Of a DNA stretch of 64,000 nucleotides, positions 55,334 through 64,000 are shown piece by piece (within the stretch, counting starts at the first letter, position 1; every line of letters begins with the position of its first letter). Where the stretch lies: assembly GCA_018342105.1 (NCBI GenBank), contig JAFIRS010000373.1:715549-779548 (forward strand), read 5' to 3'. A program made the translations under genes and the position numbers. Origin of the DNA: Gonioctena quinquepunctata. Taxonomy: Eukaryota; Arthropoda; Insecta; Coleoptera; Chrysomelidae. Under the pieces are notes generated by a model. The model saw nothing but the letters and a program-made list of their open reading frames with translations, searched no databases and had not been told where the DNA came from.

Positions 55334-56957
55334 TTGCCAATCGTTCGAATAAAGCAAAAAGCGATAAATACATTAATAAGTGTTAGTCAAGCTTTAAAAG
55401 ATAATAAGTGGAGTTATTTCAGGGATAAAACTGAAGTAGATGTGCATAAAAAGTGTCGGGATGATTATACTCACTCTGCAAAACGTAACTCCAGTTTAGT
55501 TTCACAGTCAACATCTCGGCATTCATCACGTGGTTGTGATGATTTCAATTTTCAAATCTTGTGTTAGTTTTGTGCGGAACCATGGCAAGACAAATCAAAA
55601 GAAGCAAAATATTTAGTCAGAACCGATGAAATGAAATTAAAATTAATGGAAATTGCGGAAAAAAGAAACGATGATCATGGTCAAATCATTAAAAGTCGTA
55701 TAACTGATATTGAATCCTTAGTTGAAGTTGGTGCTCGTTATCATAAACAGTGTTATAATGATTTTTGGAATATACGAACAACTGAACCATCTCAATCGAA
55801 AAAAGAATTACAAGATTCTTTTCTTCGTCTTTATGATTATATTGAAAGCAGTAGTGATTGCCAATTTACTGTTGAACAATTACTGAATACTATGAGTTAT
55901 AAGCCCTCAGAGAAGACGTTATTGAAATATCTCGAGGACCGATATAGCAGTAATATCATTATTTACTCTTCATCAAACGAGGGTAAAACTATTTGCTACT
56001 GTGGAAATAATAAAAATTATCTCAATGATATATGGTACATGCATCGTGAAGCAGAAGAAGAAGCTGAAAACATTCGAATCATCAAGACTGCTGCGGAACT
56101 AATTCGCAAACAAATAAAAGGAAGAAAGTACAATAATAAAAAATATCCTTCTTCAGTTGATTTTTTAGAGTCTGTCAGTGATGACATACCTATGTATCTA
56201 AAAAATTTTCTGGATGAAGTAATTTTATTTGATGGAAATACAAAACAAAAGAAAAGAACTGCAAAAGTTAGAAGGGAGTCCAAGGGGTCTAAAGTAGATA
56301 GCGTTACCACCGAAGATAGCTCACGTGACGATATTTCTTCCACTACTGCATCATTCACCACGGAATCAAGTGAAAGCTTCATTGGTAACCACGATCATGT
56401 CATTAAAGACATTAAAATCAAAATTGATCAGATTGGGTCATCAATAGTAAAAGCTATCCGTCCGAAATCATTTTTGTCTCCACTCCATTTGGCTACTGGA
56501 ATATATTTGAATCGTAAGTGTGGTTCTAAAACTGTTATCAACATTTTGGCTGAATTAGGTGTTTGTGCTTCCTATCATAGTGTGGCTCTTCATGAGATAT
56601 CTGCTATTAAATCTGATGTAATTGAAATCGAACCTAATGCTCATCTTCAATATGTCTTTGATAATGCAGACCATAATCCATCAACTTTAGATGTTCCATG
56701 TTCGCCTCTCTGCAAGCATTGCAAAGGAGAGAGTTGCGATAATTGCAAAAAGATAGCGATGGAAGATGATAATGACGAATTCGGCGATGTTGATGTTACA
56801 AAATGAGAATGAAGACGATTGTGCCTGTGCTGATTATGCCGTCTCTATTGGACAACTTGTGGAAACATTGCTGGGGGTCGAAGAGAACGATGAAAACATA
56901 AGACAAGAAGAAACTGTAGACTACGAGCCACCATCAAAGAAACGTTCAAAAAAATAA
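55334..56957 (+). pseudogene. Unnamed transposon-associated protein with internal deletion
   Basis: One frame runs 55334-56806, broken only by a TAG at 55565-55567 (ILC[stop]FC). Visible parts: WSYFRDKTEVDVHKKCRDDY; C-x2-C at the stop; EKRNDDHGQII; EVGARYHKQCYNDF (about residues 37-50 of the second part); FLRLYDYIESS, a region like a winged or coiled linker; KPSEKTLLKYLEDRY; AIRPKSFLSPLHLATGIYLN; VFDNADHNPSTLD; then at once a Cys cluster CSPLCKHCKGESCDNCK and an acidic tail. A shifted frame 56766-56957 continues acidic and ends PPSKKRSKK, a possible nuclear signal. I know relatives as uncharacterised metazoan proteins, in which DN.DHN..TLDG is followed by several hundred residues before a C-terminal Cys-rich tail. 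Here the two are fused, so the middle is deleted. Function unknown; no catalytic claim is made. Confidence 0.65.
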
Positions 56958-57119
56958 ACGGAATGTAAAATAAAATGTAAAAAAAAATATTATAAATGTT
57001 AATAACTACTTATAAATAAATTTTGTTAAATGAAAAACAATGTAAAGATCATTCTTCCTTTCTGATACGCTTAGGCTAATGAACTCTGCAAAAAAATGTG
57101 TTTACATAGTAATATTCAG

Positions 57120-58288
57120 AGTTCGAAGTATAATTAGGTGATATTAAAATGTAAAAAGTAAAAATGTTGAGTAATGAACAATAATTGATAAGATACTTGA
57201 ATGAGGTAGTCATATTTTCAATAGTTAATAAGATTTATAAGCATTAAAGCAAAAAAAAAATTCTCCCCAAGTATTTTTCATCAACAATTGCTATAAATTT
57301 AATAAATAAATAAGTAACAACTAAACTTTTCAGGTAAATTTGTTCTTTATCTAATGGAGAATAGATAAGTCCTGAGTATTTTCATCGTATCCCGATTAGT
57401 TTATAAATTATAATAACTTTAAGGATGAAAAACTAGGTAAGAATGACGAAGTTACAGAGAACTTATATTTAAAAATTAAAAAATAACAAAAAAAAATTAA
57501 AAAAAAAATCGTCTGTTTTTGTGACAGAAAGAAGAATGGAAAAAAAAATAAGGTAAAAATTTATTTGTTTATAAAAATTGTTTATTGCATAAAAAAAAAA
57601 TTAAAAAAATGAAATTATTGTTTTATATCATAAAGAAAAACAAATAATGATTTTTAAAGAAAAAATGGTTCTTAATATTAATTAGAAGTTGGAGAAAATA
57701 ATTGTTAATTAACAAATGCGTTTTCAAGCAATAAAAAAATTTTTGTGTGGAACTATTTTTTTTTAAATCATTATTTGTAACAAAGATGGAAATTCCATAA
57801 AAAAAACTTCAATTATCTTATAAACAACGCATTTGTTTATAACAATTCTTTAAACAATCAGAGATAAAAAAATTTAAAAACTATTTCTATGCAGTTTGCT
57901 TAAGTAATTTTTATTGTTAAAGTGTCCAAAGTGGGCGCGGCTTGCCCAAGCCAGAGTACCCGTTTTCGGCCGTATTTTCATCCCTCTGGAAAATTATGAA
58001 TATTGATCCTACAATTCCGGAAATCATGATTCCTCTTAGGAGATTCCCTCCTCTTTTTGAATCTTTTTTCAGATTTGAAAAATCTTCATTAGTTTTTGAG
58101 ATATTTGCAAAAAACCAAAGCACCCTTTTTTTTTAGTTAATTGTTAATAACTTTTACAATTTTTGCAAGCGGAACTTCATTTTTTTCAAAAATCATCTAT
58201 ATGTCATTCCGAATCAATGACACCTCGATCATAATTTTCGGAGACTGCTGAAAAAAATTGGTCCAAAAAGCACTTGTTAACTAGACTA
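57120..58288 (-). repeat. Right inverted arm of the 5-kb element
   Basis: It pairs with 53258-54760 but is about 300 bp shorter. Similarity begins inside at ACATTTTTAC..TTTACATTTTAAT-type sequence next to GTTGAGTAATGAACAATAAT and ends at the terminus. A-runs are longer on this arm. Confidence 0.8.
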
Positions 58289-58445
58289 CAGCTTTATTGA
58301 GCATGCCTAACGATTATAAATACATGGAAGGCACAAGTGTATAATTTTTTTTTCAAATGCCCTCTAAAAGAAGTCACAATTTTGATTACATCAACTCAAA
58401 ATATGATTTTTGGCACATCGCGCCTTCTAATCATAACTTCCCTAT
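58289..58445 (+). repeat. Unit 2 of the tandem repeat, right part
   Basis: TTTATTGAGCATGCCTAACGATT to AATCATAACTTCCCTATA continues the match to 48395-48547 after removal of the long-armed element. Confidence 0.75.
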
Positions 58446-59465
58446 ATTTCAATATAAATTCAACTTTTACCCAATGCTCCCACACTATACGCACATATTA
58501 CTCACATATTTCCTCTCTTTCCTGCTCTTTCATTCATGCCTGCTACTACGGCATTCATGAATTTTTATGAGTGCCATTCCCATTCATTTGATTGAGTTTT
58601 TCTCGTGGAAAGTTGAATGTTGAGGTTGATCGTTTTTATAATGGAGACAAGTGTCAGGTGTGTGATTTATGCAAAGTGATTCTATTGAGCGATGAAATAT
58701 TATACATATTTTGAATGGGGATGCAGTGGAAACAAGATTTGAACGATAACCAATGTGATTTTGATTTAGACTTGGAATAGATTTGAAAATTTGTGACTAC
58801 CGAAATCATTTTCGAATTTTGGACGAATTTGTGGTACACTGCACTTTATATTATTTTTGGACTGGAGGTATCACATGACAGGAATGGAATGAGATTTTCA
58901 GAAATGAAAACGAAATTTGTTATTGAAAATTCTGAAAAACTCTAATGGCGGTTCGTTTCTGCATGTCTGACAACTAAAAAATATGTTGCGACTTATATGA
59001 CCTCAGATTTCGCGGGAATTTTAAAAAAAGTTTTCTGTGGTGCCGAAAAATGGGTCAAATTGACAAGATATGGAAAAAACTTATTGAGAAAATGTGTTTG
59101 GAGTCCAACGAAGACTGCATGTGCCAATTTTGAACTGGATTGAAAAAAAAAATACCATTTTATTCCTCTACCCTTACTAAGAAACATTATACATTCTTGT
59201 TATATCTGGGAACAGCTTTAATAAACTAAATTATATGAGTTTGCGTCAAAACTAATGAAATATTTGTGGAATAGACATTTTGCGGGAGATTAATGATGAT
59301 AACACGATTTAGTCTTGTCACTAGTTGTAGTCATGCCCTGTATATTGATGCACATGAGCTCATTCAATATTCCCTAAATAAAATTTAAACCAACTAATAC
59401 TTGTAATTAAAACTTATTAATACATTATTTATCCTAATTGAATTTAGTATTGTTTAGGTGGATGT
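58446..59465. other. No gene seen
   Basis: AT-rich, only short frames without motif on either strand. Confidence 0.45.
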
Positions 59466-59469
59466 GGAA

Positions 59470-60265
59470 AAAAAACAATAAACAAACAATATTTCAATAT
59501 TCTACGTGACCACCTTCGCGCTCCATACATAGAATTGTTCTGGAAAACATTTCGCGGCGAACATTTTTCAACATAGTTCTGTTGATCAGTGTTGCACAAT
59601 TCCTTATATAAATTTTTTAAATTTTCTACATTTCGAAATGGGCGTTATTTATGAACATTGCTTTTTAGGTAACCCTATAAAAAGAAATCACACGGCGTTG
59701 GGTCTGGAGACCCAGCAGGCCAAGGATTACCTGTATATCGACCTATCCACTGCTCACCAAATTCATTGTTCAACCACTCCCGCACTCCATTCGTAGAATG
59801 AGTAGAAGCCCCATCTTGTTGAAAGAATAAACGAATCCTCTCTTGTAATGTCGATAAATGTAGATATCTCGGTCCGTAAAAAGTTCAAATACCGTTTCGC
59901 TATTTGAACTTTGTCTAAAAAAGAAGGGACCTACAATTCGCTCATTTAAAATTCCACTCCATACACACACTTCACTTTGAAACTATATTGGTCCTTGGCT
60001 TCAATAATAAAATTAGGATTATGATCTGCCCCCATCTACAATTTTGAGAACTGCGACACCATTTGAGGTGGAACATTTTGGAACCATGACAAAAATAAAA
60101 TCGAGCGTCATAATCCCTGTCTCGCAACGTGCACAAATTTTTGTTTGTATGGGTGAAAGTGATATTGCTTTAAAATTCGTCTAACAGAGGTTTGAGATAT
60201 TTCTGCCTTTTCAGCTACTTCTACTTCATACTTCTCTTGTGCTATGATAATTTTCGCCATATACA
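59470..60265 (-). pseudogene. Mariner-like transposase remnant (DD41D type)
   Basis: Reading leftwards: AKIIIAQEKYEVEVAEKAEI and SQTSVRRILKQYHFHPYKQK (second HTH, 60260-60135), a damaged first-Asp region, VWSGILNERIVGPFFF (about 59965), RLFFQQDGASTHSTNGVREW (second Asp, about 59820), WIGRYTGNPWPAGSPDPTP and CDFFL (third Asp). There are 41 residues between the second and third Asp. VENLKNLYKELCNTDQ follows and the frame decays near 59500. The N-terminal HTH is missing and no TIRs were found. GILNERI.GPFF is shared with the transposase at 25401-26211, suggesting the same subfamily. Confidence 0.82.
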
Positions 60266-60457
60266 ATACTATTTCTATTGATAGATTGAAAAACACAAAA
60301 ACTAATAAAACGACAACTCCAAAAAATTGTCCAAGATATTGTACATTTGTATTGGTACAACAAAAGTAGATCTTTTTTTCAAAGCCTTATAAAATTCAAA
60401 AATATAGCTATGTCATTGAAGTTCAAATTTATTAACCAATATTAAATTTAGCAAACA
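60266..60457. other. No gene seen
   Basis: Short AT-rich spacer. Confidence 0.4.
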
Positions 60458-60530
60458 GAATGTTCATAAAATCAGATGTGGAATCATCTGCTACTGAAAT
60501 ATTCAATTGAGAATGTTTCCCTTTCCAACG
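60458..60530 (+). repeat. Dispersed repeat fragment
   Basis: ATGTTCATAAAATCAGATGT with GGAATCATCTGC matches 3358-3400 and 4023-4060. It is followed by ATTCAATTGAGAATGTTTCC, the reverse complement of 3463-3482. As at 43028, a head piece is joined to inverted sequence. Confidence 0.65.
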
Positions 60531-60729
60531 ATAAATAATATATTATTAAGTTGTAATTACAAATATTAGTTGGTTTAAATTTTATTTACAGGTTGAGAAT
60601 AATTTCCGAAAGTAAGAACGTTGAAAACGAACGAGATCTATCGTTGAATAGAGAGAAATTAGCTGAAATTTCATAATATATAGGCCAAACATAACAAAGT
60701 CACCAGAAATTAAGAACATTTGGAGCCAA

Positions 60730-60885
60730 GATGGACTTTAATAATTATATTGAGGCCCATCGGAGGTTTGTTTTTCAAATGGGAACTGATATATACAGGA
60801 TTGACAATGTGGAGGAAACGAAAATACCCGAGCAAACGTATGAATATAAGGAATTTGTAAGAACATTTGACATACATTTTATATG
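60730..60885 (+). CDS. Short upstream ORF of the gag-only element
   Basis: An ATG at 60730 (CCAAGATGG context) opens 51 codons: MDFNNYIEAHRRFVFQ...EFVRTFDIHF, stop TGA at 60883-60885. It precedes the main ORF by 48 bp in another phase. It could be the original N-terminus of gag separated by a mutation, or a leader peptide. It resembles nothing I know. Confidence 0.35.
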
Positions 60886-60932
60886 ATAAATAAATAACAA
60901 CTACGACACATATTACTACCAATATCTCAAAA

Positions 60933-62285
60933 ATGCTCTTATCCATAAAGCTAAAAAAGGAAATGACGAAGAAAGCAAGACAAAGCTTGAAAACATCAGG
61001 AACAAGAACTCTTGTGGAAGATACAAAGACTTTACACGGCCTTGTCCATGTCATAGAGGGAAGAACCATGGACTATATGACTGAATCGGAAACATATTCT
61101 AGGGAATTTGAAGTTCAGTATACATTATTAGAAGGAAGTTCACCAGAACATTGGAATGACTTCCTAAGAAAAGTCCCGCATATCCAAGGATATGAGAAAC
61201 CGGGAACAAGAGCAGAAAGTTACTCAAAATATCAAAAATATGTAGCTGAGAAACTGGGAGACAGGGATAAGGGCAGTAAATCCAACACAAACAGTGATGT
61301 GAATACCCCCCCACCCCTGTCAGCCGGAAATAAAGCAGACAATGCAGGTAATGCACCCAGCGCATTCTCAGAAGCACAATTCAAAGATATGAATGAAAGA
61401 CTGATGATGCTAGCCACGCAGAAAGTACAATTCAGATCAATAATAGGAAATGAGATTAGACTAATTAGAGATAATCTGAAAGAGACAAATCCAAAAGCAT
61501 TTGACTCAATATTCGAGAGAGAATATATATATAAAAACGGATTGGAATATCCCTCTGACGTATATGATGTAAACAGCGACTCCCAGGAAGAGCACTCTGA
61601 GGATGAGAGTATGTCGGAAGAGACAAGGGATGAAGAAAACTTCACAGAAGGTGAAATAGCAAAAAAGGGAAGCGAAGTCGAGGAACCTGAAAACCATCCA
61701 AGTAAGGAAGCCTCGCCTCCCCTAGAACAGCACGAAGACGAGTACTTCGTCCATCTTTCCAATGCGGAAAGTGACGACGAACTTGATAACCAACAGAAAT
61801 CCGAGCAATTCAAGAACACGGAAAAAATTCTTCAGGAAATAACTGAGAAAAGAAATACCATTGTAATAAGCACTCCGGAACAGGAAAAAGGAGACGAGAA
61901 GCCAACACATATATTTCCACGAGTCATAGTTCAAACAGACGGACATCATGACACGATGGATACAATAGAAAACGTAATGAGTGTTACAAGCCCATCGGAA
62001 GATGAGATTGAAAAGAACCCTTTCAAGAGAGTCAAAAAGCCCATCGCCAAGGGTAAAGACTTCAATAAGAAGGAATACTTCGAAAGGAGGAAAACTCAAA
62101 TGGAAGAGGCTAACAAAAACAGAAAGGAGCCAATAAAACGAAAGCAGAACAGAACTGCAATGAATCAGGAGGCCAAGGGGAAGAACGCAGACACCCCCAA
62201 ACCTCCACCTATCATATTAGATGGTAAATCCATAATAGGGGAAAAACCAGAACAGATTGGAATAACTTATGCAAAGAAAACATAA
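60933..62285 (+). CDS. Gag-like protein, N-terminal 450 residues
   Basis: The frame runs from a possible non-canonical or first in-frame ATG (MLLSIKLKKEMTKKARQSLK) to TAA at 62283-62285, with no internal stop. It is rich in Lys/Glu with an acidic central part (EEHSEDESMSEETRDEEN, about residues 215-235) and a basic region (RVKKPIAKGKDFNKKEYFER, about 365-385). It ends PPPIILDGKSIIGEKPEQIG, the proline-rich lead-in that normally precedes the conserved gag core. Composition fits the variable N-terminal half of Jockey-type gag proteins, which bind RNA and carry the RNP to the nucleus. The core itself continues in the next frame, so this is half of one protein. Confidence 0.7.
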   Translation: MLLSIKLKKEMTKKARQSLKTSGTRTLVEDTKTLHGLVHVIEGRTMDYMTESETYSREFEVQYTLLEGSSPEHWNDFLRKVPHIQGYEKPGTRAESYSKYQKYVAEKLGDRDKGSKSNTNSDVNTPPPLSAGNKADNAGNAPSAFSEAQFKDMNERLMMLATQKVQFRSIIGNEIRLIRDNLKETNPKAFDSIFEREYIYKNGLEYPSDVYDVNSDSQEEHSEDESMSEETRDEENFTEGEIAKKGSEVEEPENHPSKEASPPLEQHEDEYFVHLSNAESDDELDNQQKSEQFKNTEKILQEITEKRNTIVISTPEQEKGDEKPTHIFPRVIVQTDGHHDTMDTIENVMSVTSPSEDEIEKNPFKRVKKPIAKGKDFNKKEYFERRKTQMEEANKNRKEPIKRKQNRTAMNQEAKGKNADTPKPPPIILDGKSIIGEKPEQIGITYAKKT

Positions 62286-62287
62286 GT

Positions 62288-63154
62288 ATTAAATATACGC
62301 AATTAAACACGCAAATCAACACAGAATGCGTAAACGATTTCGAAATTATCAAGGAAACTCTAAAGGGAGTGGATGTAGGGTTTTTCACTTTTACTGCAAA
62401 AGCTGAAAAACAGCACGCATTCATCCTGACAGGCCTCGATAACAATCCCACACCGAACGAAATAGGAAAAGTGCTCCTAGAAGAACACAACCTAGAAGCA
62501 GAAAATATTCATCACATGAAGAAGACTAAGAGGCCACTCTTCCTCATAATAACGAATGGTGAAATTACTCTCTCAACACTGAAGAGGGACATAAAAACAC
62601 TGAGAGGAACCAAAGTCGACTGGGAAACCAGGAAGACAGGAAATACCCTAACACAATGTAGAAGGTGTCAGAAATGGTATCACGCAGCAGCTAACTGCAA
62701 CCTCCCACCGAAATGCCTGAAATGTGGTAAAGATCACCTGACACAGAAATGTCAGAAATCCCCAGATATACCGGCACAATGTGCCAATTGTAATAAAGAC
62801 CACCCTGCTAACTATAGAGGATGCGAAGCCTATATAGAAAAGCAGGCGCAAAGAGATGAGCAAGAAACACAAGATACAAGGGAAATAACCAAATTAAGAA
62901 CGTCAACGCACCCCTCAAGTGGGCCAGGGATGCGAGAACCACTATGGCGAGCGACGATGAGACAGCCGAAGGCAGCGGAACCCCCACCCAGAACGGACCA
63001 GGGGGGGAGCACCCCGCAGCTCTTGGCAATTACTCAAATACAGACAAATACGCAGGACACAATGTTGAAAATCTTGCAAATACTTCAAGAAATCCAACGC
63101 ACACTTCCAGTGCAAACACAAATACTACAACAACTTGTCGTGATGAGAACGTAG
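62288..63154 (+). CDS. Gag core with three CCHC zinc knuckles, -1 frame relative to the preceding ORF
   Basis: The frame is open from about 62228 (overlapping the previous ORF by about 58 nt), with a first ATG at 62369. It reads SIKYTQLNTQINTECVNDFE, IIKETLKGVDVGFFTF, AEKQHAFILTGL and LFLIITNGEITLS (the conserved PRE_C2HC-like core). Three knuckles follow: CRRCQKWYHAAANC, CLKCGKDHLTQKC and CANCNKDHPANYRGC. The C-terminus is Gln/Pro-rich and ends ILQQLVVMRT at 63154. Three knuckles in this spacing are typical of Jockey-type gag ORF1. The -1 offset near 62270-62285 may be one lost base in an A-run or a frameshift signal. Confidence 0.8.
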   Translation: MKYTQLNTQINTECVNDFEIIKETLKGVDVGFFTFTAKAEKQHAFILTGLDNNPTPNEIGKVLLEEHNLEAENIHHMKKTKRPLFLIITNGEITLSTLKRDIKTLRGTKVDWETRKTGNTLTQCRRCQKWYHAAANCNLPPKCLKCGKDHLTQKCQKSPDIPAQCANCNKDHPANYRGCEAYIEKQAQRDEQETQDTREITKLRTSTHPSSGPGMREPLWRATMRQPKAAEPPPRTDQGGSTPQLLAITQIQTNTQDTMLKILQILQEIQRTLPVQTQILQQLVVMRT

Positions 63155-63399
63155 GTGGCACCAAGGGACACGTGGAGACGTAGGCTCAGGCCACAAACGT
63201 CCTCACGATGTCCTGAGGGGCTGCCGGCGCGATCAGAAGCAGCAGGCTGAACACAAATACAAATATAAATACAAACTCAAAAACAAAAACTACAAACAAG
63301 AAACTCAAACCACACAAACAACCCTCAAAAATTAAAATCCTACTCAAATAAAATACACAAACTTAACAACTCAAACTAAAGTAGAAGGGCTAGGCGGGT

Positions 63400-63790
63400 T
63401 CTAACTCATCCCCTATTTAGGGGTGGGTTTTGGCGAGCGGTTGAGGGGGTGGTTTTCGGGTGGGGGTAGGGATGATGGCGGCAGCCATGTTGTGGGAGGG
63501 GTTTGTGAAAAAGATGGCGGTGAGAGGGGTGGGGGTGGTTGTATGTGGGTAGGGGTGGGGGGATGAGTGGCCTGTGATTGGTCGGAATGGTGGCAGCCAT
63601 GTTGTGTATGGGAGTGTGTGATTGAGAGTGGGGGTGAAGAGAGCTGTGATAGGTCGTGGGAGTGGTGATAGCTGCCGGCCGCTATCCAATAGCCGAGCAG
63701 CATATTGAAATGGGGGTGTCAACCAATATCCGTCAACGGCATTGGTCGGACGGAAGTGTCACGTGATCAGTGAATGGCGGCGGCCATTTT
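63400..63790 (+). repeat. G-rich, partly repeated segment
   Basis: The plus strand is dominated by G-runs (GGGGTGGGTTTTGG, GGGGGTGGTTTTCGGGTGGG, GGGGTGGGGGGATG). The phrase GGCAGCCATGTTGTG occurs twice (about 63480 and 63589), about 110 bp apart, with a related GGCGGCGGCCATTTTGG near 63776. Pro-rich minus-strand frames here (63406-63722) are by-products. Several four-run G tracts could form quadruplexes. It could be the 3' end of the gag element, a satellite-like repeat or a CpG-rich regulatory region. Confidence 0.6.
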
Positions 63791-64000
63791 GGAAAGTGGG
63801 AGGAGCCAGCGATGATGCGGCTATGACTCAAACCGACAAGTCTTTGCAGGAATATTATCTACGTCAGCACTTATCAGTTGTTTATTTAAGCGACCGGATA
63901 TCGGCGGCATCCTTTGTTTACATTAACTGAGATAAGATATCGGCGGCATCCGTGAAAGAGTTGGCATTTAAAAAGATAAGAGAATGCAGGCCCCCCTGAA
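63791..64000. other. No gene seen; short direct repeat
   Basis: ATATCGGCGGCATCC occurs twice (about 63898 and 63937). A 62-codon frame covers the region without motif. Confidence 0.45.

Larger units (their letters stand above)
53258..58288. mobile_element. 5-kb DNA element with inverted arms above 1.1 kb and one unusual ORF
   Basis: AGTCTAGTTAACAAGTGCTT at the left returns as its complement at the right end (AAGCACTTGTTAACTAGACT). The arms continue inward: GGGCAAGCCGCGCCCACTTT with TCCAAAGTGGGCGCGGCTTG, then long A/T-rich parts, to about 54760 on the left and about 57120 on the right. The arms differ by many small indels. Flanking ACCACT (left) and ACAGCT (right) may be a degenerate 6-bp TSD. 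Terminal AG...CT and 6-bp TSDs are features of Polinton/Maverick elements, but none of their genes (polymerase B, integrase, protease) is seen, so the class stays open. Confidence 0.75.
60600..63400 (+). mobile_element. Gag-only non-LTR-type retroelement
   Basis: From about 60600 to 63400 the plus strand carries a 5' leader, a gag-type protein in two overlapping frames with three CCHC knuckles, and a 3' region that is A/C-rich and almost free of G (about 63240-63390). No endonuclease or reverse transcriptase frame follows. A second, shorter copy with the same gag end and the same kind of 3' region is at 40142-41168. The arrangement recalls gag-only retroelements such as HeT-A. A simple internally deleted Jockey-type family is the main alternative. 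No (GGATT)n tail was seen here. Confidence 0.6.

Noticed and set aside
53258..58288. Calling the element a Polinton/Maverick outright
   Set aside because: Only terminal AG and a degenerate 6-bp TSD fit; none of the hallmark genes is visible and the size is a third of normal.
61232..62099. Long hydrophobic minus-strand frames
   Set aside because: Antisense to the gag-like ORF, whose acidic and basic codons give Phe/Leu/Ser on the other strand.
62262..62290. Programmed -1 frameshift site
   Set aside because: No canonical X-XXY-YYZ heptamer in phase and the simplest explanation is one lost base; kept only as a low-interest finding.
63406..63722. Pro/His-rich minus-strand frames
   Set aside because: Produced by the G-rich repeat; no domain, frames overlap each other and composition explains them.
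60600..64000. Calling the locus a telomere
   Set aside because: No TTAGG or TCAGG array is present; gag-only organisation alone does not show telomeric location.

Overview
This window reads as intergenic or heterochromatic DNA of an animal, most likely an insect. It is AT-rich and I can read no intact host gene. Nearly everything recognisable is a mobile element: Tc1/mariner-superfamily transposons (mostly DD41D type, with long terminal inverted repeats), non-LTR retrotransposons of several clades, Penelope-like elements with a GIY-YIG domain, a P-element/THAP9-type transposase, Crypton-like tyrosine recombinases, a PIF/Harbinger-like element and foldback elements. This mixture is common in beetles and other insects, but the sequence does not fix the order. 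No rRNA, CRISPR array, LTR retrotransposon or bacterial operon was seen.

Layout. 1-1.8 kb: R1/I-group reverse transcriptase, minus strand, running off the left edge. 2.3-5.1 kb: ruined P-element transposase with a tandem-duplicated exon, a repeat-flanked insertion and a hairpin element. 5.25-6.3 kb: Crypton-like recombinase, minus. 10.8-12.3 kb: Jockey-like reverse transcriptase. 12.8-15.8 kb: mariner with about 240-bp TIRs, invaded by a non-LTR element. 15.8-18.7 kb: Penelope element with a DD41D mariner (16057-17985) nested at a TA. 19.4-20 kb: N-terminal half of a second Crypton-like recombinase, with a foldback sequence. 20.1-27.8 kb: a stack of two non-LTR copies, a mariner split by a Harbinger-like element with a CTG target duplication, an RNase-H-type non-LTR tail and another mariner (24781-26318). 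29.6-31.3, 36.2-38.2 and 39.5-42.0 kb: further DD41D mariners, the last split by the 3' part of a gag-only retroelement. 34.9-36.1 kb: foldback DNA with a 72-bp palindrome. 44.3-45.5 kb: second Penelope copy with the same head-to-head junction as the first. 48.5-53.2 kb: mariner with a 2.6-kb non-LTR element inside it. 53.3-58.3 kb: a 5-kb element with inverted arms above 1.1 kb and an unfamiliar ORF. 59.5-60.3 kb: mariner remnant. 60.7-63.4 kb: retroelement coding only for a gag-like protein with three zinc knuckles. 63.4-63.8 kb: strongly G-rich, partly repeated DNA.

The genes do not form a pathway. The layers record successive insertions: several target duplications (TA, CTG, ACGTTT, possibly a 6-bp ACCACT) can be read, so relative ages can be inferred. 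The least understood items are the long-armed element at 53.3-58.3 kb and the gag-only retroelement family, present twice and lacking reverse transcriptase both times.
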